A DNA stretch of 64,000 nt from CAXSBR01 sp964236495 (GTDB lineage: Bacteria; Actinomycetota; Actinomycetes; Mycobacteriales; Jatrophihabitantaceae). The notes below the pieces were generated by a model. It did no database searches, had not been told where the DNA came from, and saw only the letters and a program-made list of their open reading frames with translations. The stretch lies in assembly GCA_964236495.1 (NCBI GenBank), contig CAXSBR010000001.1:186001-250000 (forward strand), given 5' to 3'. Within the stretch, counting starts at the first letter, position 1; each line of letters begins with the position of its first letter. Of the stretch, positions 7,269 to 15,976 are shown in pieces. Position numbers and translations under genes: made by a program.

Positions 7269-8480
7269 ATGACTATCCGCACGCAGGGGCGCACGTCCAC
7301 CACCGCGATCGCAGTCGTGCTCGTCGGCGGCCTTGCCCTCGCCGGCTGCTCCAAGAGCGCCAAACCCAGCTCGGGCAGCGGCGGCGGCAGCTCAGCTTCG
7401 GCCTCGGACACCGCGAGCTCAACTGACACCGCGAGCTCGACTGACACCGCAAGTGCGACCGACACCGCAAGTGCGACCGACACCGCAAGCGCGAGCGACA
7501 CCGCCGCCCCGGCACCCGTCACCGGGGGCTCGCAGCAGGTTCAATCCTCGGCCGGGAGCAAGTGCACGTCGGCCAAGTACGGTGCTCCGAAGATCACCCT
7601 GAAGGGCGCCACGATCGGCTTTTCACAGTCGGAGAGCACCAGCAACCCGTTCCGCGACACCGAGAGCAAATCGATCACGGCCGGGGCCGCCGCAGCCGGA
7701 GTCAAGCTGATTCAGCGCAACGCCGCGGGCAACGTCTCCCAGCAGAACACCGACATCCAGAACATGATCGCTCAGGGTGCCAAGGCACTCATCGTCGCGC
7801 CGGAGAACTCCACCGGCCTGGCCGCGGCGTTCACCCAGGCCAAGGCCAAGCACATTCCGATCCTCACGATCGACCGCACCGTCACCGGCACAGCGTGCTC
7901 GGACTTCATTGGCTTCATCGGCTCCAACTTCCTGGGCCAGGCCAAGATCGCCGCCGACGACATGGGCACGGCGATGGGCGGCAAGGGCAAGGTAGCCATC
8001 CTGGAGGGCATTTCGGGCAACAATGTGTCGCAGGACCGCACCAGCGGCTTCAACGCCGAGATGAAGGCGAAGTTCCCGGGCATCAAGATCGTGGCGTCAC
8101 AGACCGCCAACTTCGACCAGGTCCAGGGCCAGAAGGTCACCGCGCAGATTCTGCAGAGCCACAGCGACATCACCGGGCTGTACGCAGAGAACGACAGCAT
8201 GGCACTGGGCGCATTGCAGGCGATGAAGGCCGCCGGCAAGACTCCGGGCAAGGACATCAAGGTGGTGTCCATCGACGGCGTCCGTCAGGCCGTGCAGGAT
8301 GTGGCTGACGGCAAGCTGGTGTCGGTCATCGAGACCAACCCCCGCTTCGGTCCGCTGGCGTTCAAGACGCTGACCGACTTCTACAGCGGCACGGGCACGG
8401 CGACGACGGTGATCATCAAGGACCACCACTTCACCAAGGACAACGCCGCCGCCGCGCTCAAGAACGGCGACGTCTACTAG
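7269..8480 (+). CDS. Sugar ABC transporter substrate-binding lipoprotein
   Basis: A 403-residue periplasmic-binding-protein type 1 (ribose/autoinducer class). The N-terminus is a lipoprotein signal (hydrophobic run ending LALAGC; the Cys would be lipidated and membrane-anchored). A Ser/Thr/Asp/Ala linker follows, encoded by five 18-bp repeats, and holds the domain off the membrane. The ligand-binding body starts near KITLKGATIGFSQSESTSNPFRDTES and includes IAQGAKALIVAPENS and YAENDSMALGAL, typical of the family. ATG 7269 has AGAGGA upstream, and the extra 20 residues of the longer frame are rejected. First gene of a four-gene importer operon. The sugar is not evident from sequence. Confidence 0.93.
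   Translation: MTIRTQGRTSTTAIAVVLVGGLALAGCSKSAKPSSGSGGGSSASASDTASSTDTASSTDTASATDTASATDTASASDTAAPAPVTGGSQQVQSSAGSKCTSAKYGAPKITLKGATIGFSQSESTSNPFRDTESKSITAGAAAAGVKLIQRNAAGNVSQQNTDIQNMIAQGAKALIVAPENSTGLAAAFTQAKAKHIPILTIDRTVTGTACSDFIGFIGSNFLGQAKIAADDMGTAMGGKGKVAILEGISGNNVSQDRTSGFNAEMKAKFPGIKIVASQTANFDQVQGQKVTAQILQSHSDITGLYAENDSMALGALQAMKAAGKTPGKDIKVVSIDGVRQAVQDVADGKLVSVIETNPRFGPLAFKTLTDFYSGTGTATTVIIKDHHFTKDNAAAALKNGDVY
7407..7505 (+). repeat. In-frame 18-bp repeats in the lipoprotein linker
   Basis: Five units of 18 bp (7407-7496) plus a half unit encode DTASST/DTASAT-type hexapeptides. They make a flexible, probably O-glycosylatable or length-variable tether between the lipid anchor and the sugar-binding domain. 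Confidence 0.9.
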
Positions 8481-8518
8481 AGCGAAGGACGTCTGAAGCG
8501 AAGACGGAGCCGATCCGG

Positions 8519-8547
8519 TGCCGGCGCGAGAACACCTCGCGCCGGCA
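8519..8547 (+). promoter_or_regulatory. Strong hairpin between binding-protein and ATPase genes
   Basis: TGCCGGCGCGAG, a 5-base loop (AACAC), then CTCGCGCCGGCA: a perfect 12-bp GC-rich stem in the 136-bp gap inside the operon. There is no T-run after it. It could stop part of the transcription or protect the 3' end of the first transcript, both of which would make more binding protein than ATPase. That stoichiometry is usual for importers. Confidence 0.75.
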
Positions 8548-8616
8548 TTCGCTCGTCCATCAACGAGCCGACTGCCTCGCCAGGCGACGGCTCGCAGACA
8601 CCGACGGGAACCGACG

Positions 8617-10266
8617 ATGACCGACACGACAGCAGCTCCGTCCAAGGGCTCGCCACCGCAGGGACCGTCAGCGGAGCCGGCGCTGGAGGTTCGAGGCGTC
8701 GACAAGAACTTTCCCGGCGTCCACGCGCTGCGCTCGGTCGACTTCCAACTGCGAGCCGGTGAGGTACATGCCCTCGTGGGGGAGAACGGCGCGGGCAAGT
8801 CGACGCTGATCAAGGTGATGACCGGCGTCTACAGCGCCGACGGGGGCGAGGTGCTGTTCCACGGCCAGCCGGTGTCCTTCGCCAGCCCGCTGGCTGCGCA
8901 GGCTGCGGGCATCTCGACGATCTACCAGGAAGTCAATCTGATCCCGCTGATGAGCGTGGCCGACAACCTGTTCCTCAACCGTGAGCCGCGCAAGGCCGGT
9001 CTCGTCGACCGGCGCCGACTGCGCCGCGAGGCGACGAAGATCCTGCACGAGTACGGAGTGGACGTCAACGTCGCCCGGCCGTTGCGCTCCTTGGGCCTGG
9101 GTGCTCAGCAGATGGTGGCCATTGCCCGCTCCGTGCAGCTCGACGCCCGCGTCGTGATCATGGACGAACCGACGTCGTCGCTGGAGTACCGCGAGGTCGC
9201 TCGTCTGCTCGACGTCGTTCGCCGCCTGCGCGATGCCGGCGTGGCCATCGTCTATGTTTCGCACCGCCTCGACGAGCTGTTCCAGATCTGCGACCGCGTC
9301 ACGGTGATGCGCGACGGCCGGGTCGTCGGCGTGCGCGACATCGCCGAGCTCGACCGGCTCAGCCTGATCTCGCTGATGCTGGGCCGCGACATCGGCCAGG
9401 TCCGTCGGGAGGGCGTCACCGCCTTCGACGCCAAGCGAACCGACACCGACGGATCGGTGGTGCCGGTGCTGTCGGTGGACGGGCTGTCGCGCCGTAATCA
9501 GCTCGACGCCATCTCGCTGCAGATCCGCCCCGGCGAGGTCGTCGGCCTGGGCGGCCTGCTCGGCTCCGGGCGCAGCGAGACGGCCAAGGGCATCGCCGGT
9601 TCGCTCAAGACCGACGCCGGCGAGGTGTCGGTGGCCGGCGCCGCGCTGCATCGCAACTCGACCAAGGCCGCCATCAGGGCCGGCGTCGTGATGTTGCCCG
9701 AGGACCGCAAGACCGAAGGCATCATTCCCAACCTGTCGGTGCGCGAGAACATCGTGCTGGCCGCTCTGCCGCGCCTGTCGCATCTGGGCCTGGTGAACAA
9801 GGCCAAGCAGGACGAGATCGTCACGCTGTTCATGGATCGTCTGAAGATCAAGGCGTCCGGGCCCGAGCAGAAGGTGGTCGAACTGTCGGGAGGTAATCAG
9901 CAGAAGGTGATGCTGGCGCGCTGGCTGTGCCTCAACCCCAAGGTGCTGCTGCTCGACGAGCCCACCCGCGGCATCGATGTCGGCGCCAAGGGCGAGCTGC
10001 AGTCGCTCATCGACGAACTGGCCGCCGACGGCCTGGGCGTGCTGCTGATCTCCTCGGAACTGGAAGAACTCATCGAAGGGTCAGACCGCGTGGTGGTGCT
10101 CAAGGAAGGCCGCGTCGTCGGCGAACTCGACGGCGACGACGTCACCGAGGACGCGCTGATGGCCACGCTTGCAGCCGGGCCGGCAGCCGCTGCACCCACA
10201 GCCGCTGGACCGACCGCCGCTGGACCCACCGTCGACGGCCATGGGGCGCAGGGAGCCTCGACGTGA
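8617..10266 (+). CDS. Sugar ABC transporter ATP-binding protein (two ATPase domains)
   Basis: About 549 residues with two ABC cassettes in the RbsA/MglA arrangement. The first has Walker A GENGAGKST, a variant signature in SLGLGAQQMVAIARS and Walker B VVIMDEPTSSLE. The second has the degenerate P-loop GLLGSGRSE typical of this class, signature LSGGNQQKVMLAR and Walker B VLLLDEPTRGID. The C-terminus carries an unusual Ala/Pro/Gly/Thr tail (AAGPTAAGP-like repeats). It powers import at the inner face of the membrane. ATG 8617 opens MTDTTAAP; the longer frame is not supported. Its TGA overlaps the GTG of the first permease (GTGA), implying coupled translation. Confidence 0.95.
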   Translation: MTDTTAAPSKGSPPQGPSAEPALEVRGVDKNFPGVHALRSVDFQLRAGEVHALVGENGAGKSTLIKVMTGVYSADGGEVLFHGQPVSFASPLAAQAAGISTIYQEVNLIPLMSVADNLFLNREPRKAGLVDRRRLRREATKILHEYGVDVNVARPLRSLGLGAQQMVAIARSVQLDARVVIMDEPTSSLEYREVARLLDVVRRLRDAGVAIVYVSHRLDELFQICDRVTVMRDGRVVGVRDIAELDRLSLISLMLGRDIGQVRREGVTAFDAKRTDTDGSVVPVLSVDGLSRRNQLDAISLQIRPGEVVGLGGLLGSGRSETAKGIAGSLKTDAGEVSVAGAALHRNSTKAAIRAGVVMLPEDRKTEGIIPNLSVRENIVLAALPRLSHLGLVNKAKQDEIVTLFMDRLKIKASGPEQKVVELSGGNQQKVMLARWLCLNPKVLLLDEPTRGIDVGAKGELQSLIDELAADGLGVLLISSELEELIEGSDRVVVLKEGRVVGELDGDDVTEDALMATLAAGPAAAAPTAAGPTAAGPTVDGHGAQGAST

Positions 10267-11234
10267 CGACCGTGGCCGAAGCCCCGGCGCGCCGCTCGCT
10301 GGACCGCGACCGGGTGCTGGCGCTGCTACAGAACTACGGCATCTACGCCGCCATCGTTGTTCTGATCGCCGTCGACACCGCACTGCGCACCAGCTTCTTC
10401 AGCACCTCCAACTTGCGCGTGCAGCTGTTCCAGGTGGTGCCGGTCATTCTCGTCGCGTTGGGCATGGCGCTGGTGATCGGTACCGGTGGCATCGACCTGT
10501 CCGTCGGCGCGGTCGTCGCGCTGGCCGCGGCGTTCATTCCGCTCTACCTCGGCTACGGCATCACCGGCGCGATCGTCGTGTGCGTGCTGGCCGGCCTGGT
10601 GTCGGGATTGATCTCGGGCAGCATGGTGGCGCTGGCCGGAGTGCAACCGATCGTGGCGACGCTGTCGCTGATGATCGGCCTGCGCGGCGTCGCGGTCATC
10701 ATCAACGGCGCGTCGGCCAAGCCCGTGACCGATCCGGCGCTGGGCAGCCTGGGGATCGGCGACGCCTTCGGCATACCCAAGATGGCCTACGTCGCTGCGG
10801 TGGTCGTCGTCATCATTGCGTTCGTGATGCGCCGGACGAACTTCGGCCGCCAGCTGGTGTCGATCGGTGACAACCGCGTCGCCAGCGAGCTGAGCGGTCT
10901 GCCGGTGCGCCGCGTCGTGCTCACTGTGTATGTGATCTCCGGCGTGCTGGCCGCGATCGCCGGCGTGCTCATCGTCGGCTACGGCGGCGAGGCCGACCCG
11001 GCCAACTACGGCCTGAACTACGAGCTGTCGGCCATCACCGCGGTGGTGGTGGGCGGTACGCCGCTCACCGGTGGCAAGGTGCGCGTACTGGGCACGGTGG
11101 CCGGTGCACTGTTCATGCAGCTGATTACGGCCACCCTGGTGCAGCACAACGTGTCGAACTCCTATGCCCAGATTGTGGAGGCGGTCATCATCGTCGCCGC
11201 CGTCTACGCCGCACGCGGACGGGGATCGCGATGA
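10263..11234 (+). CDS. Sugar ABC transporter permease 1
   Basis: A 323-residue integral membrane protein of the BPD_transp_2 (RbsC) family with about eight to ten hydrophobic segments. GTGGIDLSVGAVVAL and AVVVGGTPLTGGKVRVLGTVAGALF are family signatures; the second lies near the loop that contacts the ATPase. The GTG start overlaps the ATPase stop. It would pair with the second permease as a heterodimeric channel. The stop overlaps the next start as ATGA at 11231-11234. Confidence 0.93.
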   Translation: MTTVAEAPARRSLDRDRVLALLQNYGIYAAIVVLIAVDTALRTSFFSTSNLRVQLFQVVPVILVALGMALVIGTGGIDLSVGAVVALAAAFIPLYLGYGITGAIVVCVLAGLVSGLISGSMVALAGVQPIVATLSLMIGLRGVAVIINGASAKPVTDPALGSLGIGDAFGIPKMAYVAAVVVVIIAFVMRRTNFGRQLVSIGDNRVASELSGLPVRRVVLTVYVISGVLAAIAGVLIVGYGGEADPANYGLNYELSAITAVVVGGTPLTGGKVRVLGTVAGALFMQLITATLVQHNVSNSYAQIVEAVIIVAAVYAARGRGSR

Positions 11235-12274
11235 CGCAGCAGATCGGCAGCGAGCAGCTCACCGGCGGTCCGCTCGCCGACCCCGCCCAGCATGACGTCG
11301 CCCAGACGCCCGCCGAGTCACGCGGGGAGCGGGCCGAGCGGATCAGCGGCCTGGTGCAGCGCCACGGCGGTCTGGCCGTGTTGGGCATCGTGGTCGTGGT
11401 TGCTGCAATCACCTCGCAGGGCTTCGCCACCCGGGGCAACTTCGAATCGATCCTGGTCGGCAACGCCTACACCGCGCTGCTGGCCCTGGGCATGACGATG
11501 GTGATCATCACCGGCGGCATCGACCTGTCTGTGGGCTCGGTGTTCGCCTTGGGCGGAGTGCTGGCCGGCTACGGCGTGAATCACGGCGGACCGGTGATGG
11601 CGGTGCTGCTGCCGCTGGTGGTGTGCGCGGTGTTCGGCTTGATCCAGGGGCTGCTGATCGCGCGGGCGCGGTTGGCACCCTTCGTCGTCACCCTGGCCGG
11701 ACTGCTCGGCGCGCGCGGACTGTTGCAGGCCGTCTCGCACGACGGCACCAAGACCTACGTCGTTCCACCCGGCTCGGGCTTCCTCGCGCTGGGCAACGGC
11801 ACCTGGCGACCGGTGGGCACCGCGATCGTGCTGTTCGTCCTGGGCGGGCTGCTGCTGCAGCGCACCCGCTTCGGGCAGTCGCTGTTCGCGATCGGCGGCA
11901 ACGAGAACGCCGCGGTCCTGATGGGATTGCCGGTGCAGCGATCGAAGACGCTGGTGTACGTGCTCTCGGGCACGCTGGCCGGCGGCGCCGGCATGCTCAA
12001 CGCCTCCCGGCTGCAGTCCGGTGTCACCAACATCGGTGTGGGCTACGAGCTGACCGCCATCGCCGCGGTGGTGATCGGCGGCACGCTGCTCGTCGGTGGG
12101 GCGGGCTCGGTGCTGGGTACCGCGGCCGGTGTGCTGCTGGTCGCCGTCATCCAGAACCTCATCGGCGTGCACCTGTCGAAGTACGGATCCTCGGCCTCGG
12201 ACGCGGTCAACGGTGCGGTGCTGGCGCTGGTGGTGCTGATGCAGACCTATCTGAGCCGGGTGAGACGGATCTAG
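11231..12274 (+). CDS. Sugar ABC transporter permease 2
   Basis: A 347-residue BPD_transp_2 family permease with a long hydrophilic N-terminus of about 45 residues, then multiple membrane segments. ITGGIDLSVGSVFALGG and AAVVIGGTLLVGGAGSVLGTAAGVLL mirror the motifs of the first permease, so the two are paralogues. Last gene of the importer operon (lipoprotein, ATPase, permease, permease). The intergenic gap to the next gene is only about 18 bp, so read-through into the YbjQ-like genes is possible. Confidence 0.93.
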   Translation: MTQQIGSEQLTGGPLADPAQHDVAQTPAESRGERAERISGLVQRHGGLAVLGIVVVVAAITSQGFATRGNFESILVGNAYTALLALGMTMVIITGGIDLSVGSVFALGGVLAGYGVNHGGPVMAVLLPLVVCAVFGLIQGLLIARARLAPFVVTLAGLLGARGLLQAVSHDGTKTYVVPPGSGFLALGNGTWRPVGTAIVLFVLGGLLLQRTRFGQSLFAIGGNENAAVLMGLPVQRSKTLVYVLSGTLAGGAGMLNASRLQSGVTNIGVGYELTAIAAVVIGGTLLVGGAGSVLGTAAGVLLVAVIQNLIGVHLSKYGSSASDAVNGAVLALVVLMQTYLSRVRRI

Positions 12275-12292
12275 CGGGCGCCGTCGCCTACG

Positions 12293-13309
12293 GTGTGGAT
12301 CGTGGCGGGTCCGTGGTTGCGCGGCGGGCGCGCATCGCAGCCGGACGCCGACGAGGTGGCACGCCAGCAGCAGGCCGTGGCCGATCTGAAGGCAGGTCTG
12401 CTGCCCGCGTCGGCGTTGGCGCGCCTGCACGAAGAGACGGCGTTTGCCGCGGAGATGTCGCCGGCAGAGTTCCTCGCTCTACGCGCGGCCGGGTACGAGG
12501 TGGCCGGGCAGGTGTTCGGAACGGCGACGTACCAAATCTCGACGACGGCGCAGAGGCTGAACAGATACTCTGTGCATCCCGGCTCCTGGTCGGGCGCGGC
12601 TCCATACAGTTCGGCGACTACGAGAGCCAATGCCTTTTACCGCAGGCCGCTCCCGGCAGCGCCACAGTTGATGGCGACCTATCACGATGGCGCGAACGCC
12701 GCCCGCGCCACAGCGCTGCGCCGGCTACAGGCAGAGTGCCGCGAGTTGGAAGCCGACGGCGTTGTCGGCGTCCGCTTCGTGCGTTCCTCCGGTGGCGACG
12801 GTGGGGGACATGAGTTCACCGTCGTCGGCACCGCCGTGCGCCGCGCAGGAGCCGCCCGCACCGACGCCGCTGCGCAACCGCCGTTCACCACAATGCTCAC
12901 CGCCACCGAGGTCGGCGCGCTCGCGCGCGCCGGCTGGCGGCCGGTCGAGTTGCTCTACGAGCACCAGCGCTACGGCGGCCACGGCGGCTATGTGGCAACC
13001 GGCGGCAGCGGTCGGCTCAATCCGCTGGCCTACGCCAGCGGCGAGATTGTTGCTGCCTCCACCGTCGCCACGTTCGCCACCGCCGAGAGCCGCCGGCGGC
13101 TCTCGGTCGGGCTTGGCGCCGGCGCCGGGTTGCTGCTGCACAGCGTCGAGATAGACACCGATGTGGCGGAGTGCCGGCTTGTGGAGAGCCAGACAGATCT
13201 CGTTGTCGACGTCGAGGCCGTCGCAACGTCGATCGTCCCGGTCGCGACATTCACCGTGCGGCGGGAACGGCCGGCGCTGCAGGTCACGCCGGTCGTCCGA
13301 CTGAGCTGA
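12293..13309 (+). CDS. Protein with two YbjQ-like (heavy-metal-binding domain) modules
   Basis: About 338 residues, starting at GTG 12293 (or GTG 12302). The first module (residues ~60-190) has AEFLALRAAGYEVAGQVFG and ends GHEFTVVGTAVR. The second (~200-335) has TEVGALARAGWRPVELL and a Val-rich end. The pattern of an amphipathic helix, LEADGVVGVRF and a closing strand resembles the YbjQ/DUF74 fold, whose members form ring oligomers; a metal role has been suggested only from sequence. There are no signal peptide or membrane segments. It heads a three-gene set with the proteins at 13367 and 13784. Function is unknown. Confidence 0.75.
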   Translation: MWIVAGPWLRGGRASQPDADEVARQQQAVADLKAGLLPASALARLHEETAFAAEMSPAEFLALRAAGYEVAGQVFGTATYQISTTAQRLNRYSVHPGSWSGAAPYSSATTRANAFYRRPLPAAPQLMATYHDGANAARATALRRLQAECRELEADGVVGVRFVRSSGGDGGGHEFTVVGTAVRRAGAARTDAAAQPPFTTMLTATEVGALARAGWRPVELLYEHQRYGGHGGYVATGGSGRLNPLAYASGEIVAASTVATFATAESRRRLSVGLGAGAGLLLHSVEIDTDVAECRLVESQTDLVVDVEAVATSIVPVATFTVRRERPALQVTPVVRLS

Positions 13310-13366
13310 GCGCCATCGACGCCCCGGCGATAGAGTCCGCACCGTGCTGACAATGCCAGGACTGCA

Positions 13367-13771
13367 ATGACCGAGGCGCCGGAGCTGGGCGTACTCGCCG
13401 CCGTCGTGGCACGGCAAAGTGCCGACCTCTCTCTCTACGCAGACTTCGTGACGTCGCTGCTGGCCGGTGCGCTGCCGGGTGAGCAGGTGCGCGTCGTCCG
13501 TAAGCGGGGCCTGTTCGGCACCAAACCCGACGCGCCGATCCTCGCGGTCTCCGTGCGCCTGGGCGAGCACGAATACACACTGCGGCGCGCGAGTACGACT
13601 GTGCCGCCTGTCGCGGAAGTCGCTCACGTTGTCAACGGCATCGTGTTGTCCACCCGCAGCGTCGGTATCGACGAATGGGCTGGCGACGTGGCCCGCGGCC
13701 TGCGCGTGCTCAGCGAGCACAACGCTGACGCCGCCGCGTTCCTGGCCCGCGTCACCGGCCACTCCATCTGA
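13367..13771 (+). CDS. Conserved hypothetical protein in the YbjQ-like gene set
   Basis: A 134-residue soluble, alpha/beta-looking protein that I do not recognise. It has no membrane segment or Cys motif. A central basic stretch VRVVRKRGLFGTKPDAP is followed by strands (ILAVSVRLGEHEYTLRR) and a C-terminal helix (GLRVLSEHNADAAAFLARVTGHSI). CAGGA precedes the ATG. It lies 57 bp after one YbjQ-like gene and 12 bp before another, so it is probably co-translated with them and part of the same process. Confidence 0.75.
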   Translation: MTEAPELGVLAAVVARQSADLSLYADFVTSLLAGALPGEQVRVVRKRGLFGTKPDAPILAVSVRLGEHEYTLRRASTTVPPVAEVAHVVNGIVLSTRSVGIDEWAGDVARGLRVLSEHNADAAAFLARVTGHSI

Positions 13772-13783
13772 AAGGCAGCCTCC

Positions 13784-14614
13784 ATGGCCCAGTTCGACCC
13801 CACCGAGTACGGCGTACCCGCGGACGCGGTGGCGCGCCTGGAGCAGAACTCCGCCACCTCGCCCGGCGCGGTGTTCACCTCCGATCTGTCAGTGAACGAG
13901 TTCTTGCTCGTGCGGGAGGCCGGCTTCCGGCCGGTCGGGCTGGTGATGGGCTCCTCGATCTATCACATCGGTGCACAGACCTCGAACTGGGGACAGAACA
14001 TGGAGCTCACCGTGCTCTCGCAGGCGATGTACCACGCGCGGGAGCTGGCGATGACGCGGATGGGCGCCGAGGCGTTTGCGCTGGGCGCCGACGGCATCGT
14101 CGGGGTACGGCTGCACGTGCAGCCTCAGGAGTGGGGCGCTGGGATCTCGGAATTCATCGCGATCGGCACCGCCGTCGTCGCAGAGGCTGAGGACCGCAAC
14201 GCCGTGCAGTGGAAGGACAACCGCGGCCGGCCGTTCAGTTCCGACCTCAGCGGGCAGGACTTCTGGACGTTGCTGCAGTCGGGATACGCGCCTTCGGGGC
14301 TGGTGATGGGGACCTGCGTCTACCACGTCGCACACCGCAAGTTCGGACAGATGCTGAGCAACATGGGGCAGAACGTGGAAATCCCGCAGTTCACGCAGGC
14401 GCTCTACGACGCGCGGGAGTTGGCGATGGGACGCATGCAGGCCGAGGCGCACGCGCTGGGCGCGGAGGGCATCGTCGGGGTGAACCTGGTGGAGCACAAC
14501 CACGTCTGGGGGCAGCACGCGACCGAGTTCTACGCCGTGGGCACCGCGGTGCGTGCGTTGCGCAAGGACCACGTGGTGGCGCAGCCACAAATGGTGGTCG
14601 GACTCGACCGCTAG
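13784..14614 (+). CDS. Tandem YbjQ-like domain protein
   Basis: A 276-residue protein made of two clear copies of one module (residues ~25-130 and ~150-262). Each copy reads FLLVREAGFRPVGLVMGSSIYHI or FWTLLQSGYAPSGLVMGTCVYHV, then a ...NMGQN(V/M)E... region, an (M/L)YxARELAMxRM helix, ALGA(D/E)GIVGV and FxAxGTAV. The close match between the halves shows an internal duplication. The module is YbjQ/DUF74-like. With the gene at 12293 this gives four modules in one operon. Soluble, probably oligomeric; role unknown. Confidence 0.82.
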   Translation: MAQFDPTEYGVPADAVARLEQNSATSPGAVFTSDLSVNEFLLVREAGFRPVGLVMGSSIYHIGAQTSNWGQNMELTVLSQAMYHARELAMTRMGAEAFALGADGIVGVRLHVQPQEWGAGISEFIAIGTAVVAEAEDRNAVQWKDNRGRPFSSDLSGQDFWTLLQSGYAPSGLVMGTCVYHVAHRKFGQMLSNMGQNVEIPQFTQALYDARELAMGRMQAEAHALGAEGIVGVNLVEHNHVWGQHATEFYAVGTAVRALRKDHVVAQPQMVVGLDR

Positions 14615-14654
14615 GGACGAAGCAGAATGCTGCAGTGATAGCAGATCTTTCAGC

Positions 14655-14935
14655 ATGTGCTTATGCCTTAATGTTCTCATCCACGACGTGCCTCCCGATG
14701 ACCTCCAGCTGATTCGCGCGGCAGCAGCAGAACATGGCACGTCACTGCAGTCCTAAGTGCGTGATGCGGTTCATGCGCAGGCTGTGTACCTCAGACGGCA
14801 AGCAGTTCTGGCTCACACCTCCGCATGTCTGCAAGGGCAGCCCGAGGTGGCCGACAGTGATCGGCAGTCGGCCCGCGCCGCGATTGTTGGCGCGCATGAC
14901 CTTCGCGCAGATCAGCTCAGTAGTCGGCGTCACTC
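14655..14935 (+). pseudogene. Ribbon-helix-helix (FitA-like) antitoxin broken by an in-frame stop
   Basis: Reading from ATG 14655 gives a short N-terminus ending NVLIHDVPPDDLQLIRAAAA then EHGTSLQS, a TAA (14754-14756), and on in the same frame VRDAVHAQAVYLRRQAVLA and QGQPEVADSDRQ. The joined sequence follows the usual plan of FitA/VapB-type antitoxins, in which the Leu-Gln stretch is followed by Tyr and an (L/R)RDAV helix. The TAA therefore replaces an expected TAC/TAT. The frame stays open beyond it. No PIN-domain toxin is visible downstream, so this looks like an orphaned, inactivated antitoxin. The right end is approximate. Confidence 0.65.
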
Positions 14936-15262
14936 AGCACGGCGCGAGTCAGGGCAGCGATCTGCCACCCTCGCCCCGCCCCAGGCATCGGCCCACCAAG
15001 CCAACCCCACGGTCGGACGCGGTCACGCCGGTTACGGACGCTGCTACACCTGTGATGGTGCTGATAGCGACGGGTGCACGGTTTACTGCCCGCGATGCCA
15101 AGTTCCCGGCCGGTGTAGCCGCGCCAACTGGATGTGTGCTCACCGAAATCATCGACTCGATGACTGGGCGGATCCGCGACTGGAGCGTGACTAACCAGCA
15201 TCCTGGCTAGGACCGACTAGGTTTTGTTGGTAACTTGGCATGACGTAGCCTTTTAGTTCGCT
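14936..15262. other. Intergenic stretch with no supported gene
   Basis: About 330 bp between the antitoxin remnant and the membrane protein gene. Overlapping open frames exist. One continues from the antitoxin frame and ends with a Cys-rich peptide (RCYTCDGADSDGCTVYCPRC, near 15036-15095) that could be a fragment of a zinc-binding protein. None has a convincing start or family resemblance. It may be the decayed downstream part of the toxin-antitoxin locus. Confidence 0.5.
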
Positions 15263-15976
15263 TTACGGCAGTATATGCAGCTGCGCTGGGGAGTAGGACG
15301 CCTCCGCACCGCCTGTCGTCCCTGGCGTGCTTTCATAGACGATATCAACGTTGACAGCGACGGCAGCCGAGGCCGGCGCAATCCGTTGAACCGTCCAAAG
15401 GCCGGTAAGTGTTAGTCCGCTTCGTGTAGTCGTCAACCTCGTTCTGATCGGCGTTGGATGCGCGCCACTATATTCGCTCACGGTCATGTTAATTGATTCG
15501 ATCAGATTCAGCTGCGGCTGGCGGCCCTTGAAACGGACCACTAGTGCCACGCGCCGACTCTCGTGAACAGCATATGGACTGTTGCCAACAACATGTCCAT
15601 CAATGAGCAGGAGCGGGTCTAGGTCTGGCGAAGATGTTGGGCATTTTTGATCGCGACATGGCACCCCTACTGAGCTCGACCCTCGAGTTGATGGATGCTG
15701 AGCCCCGGAACCCGTTACTCCTTGACGGCCCGGACGTGCCGAGAGGGCGCCTGCCAAGACGACGATACCCACAACAATCGCCGCCGAGGCTAATGCCAGC
15801 CACGGCCTGCTAGACCACAACCTCCTGGTGCCTGAATGGCCATGCGCACCGTTCGAAGAAGGAACGTCGTCACCCCACCGCAGATTGGTGACCACCGTCG
15901 AGTCACTCGGTAGGTTTCGCGGTGCATCATGTTCTAGCAGCGCAAACGCTGCGCGTAAATCGGCTTCAGTGGCCAT
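15263..15976 (-). CDS. Membrane-anchored protein encoded with a SigE-type sigma factor
   Basis: A 237-residue protein. Residues 1-55 are cytoplasmic in look (MATEADLRAAFALLEHDAP), one membrane helix follows (LALASAAIVVGIVVLAGAL, ~60-78), then a Ser/Gly linker and an extracytoplasmic domain with beta-strand character. This is the layout of anti-sigma factors, and the gene overlaps the sigma factor gene upstream by 11 bp, but no zinc-binding HxxxCxxC motif is present. Codon use is less GC-biased than in flanking operons. The role as sigma regulator is inferred from position. Confidence 0.72.
   Translation of the reverse strand: MATEADLRAAFALLEHDAPRNLPSDSTVVTNLRWGDDVPSSNGAHGHSGTRRLWSSRPWLALASAAIVVGIVVLAGALSARPGRQGVTGSGAQHPSTRGSSSVGVPCRDQKCPTSSPDLDPLLLIDGHVVGNSPYAVHESRRVALVVRFKGRQPQLNLIESINMTVSEYSGAHPTPIRTRLTTTRSGLTLTGLWTVQRIAPASAAVAVNVDIVYESTPGTTGGAEASYSPAQLHILP

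Noticed and set aside
15036..15095. Cys-rich small zinc-binding protein
   Set aside because: The CYTCDG and CPRC pattern is suggestive but the frame has no start of its own and only continues from the broken antitoxin.
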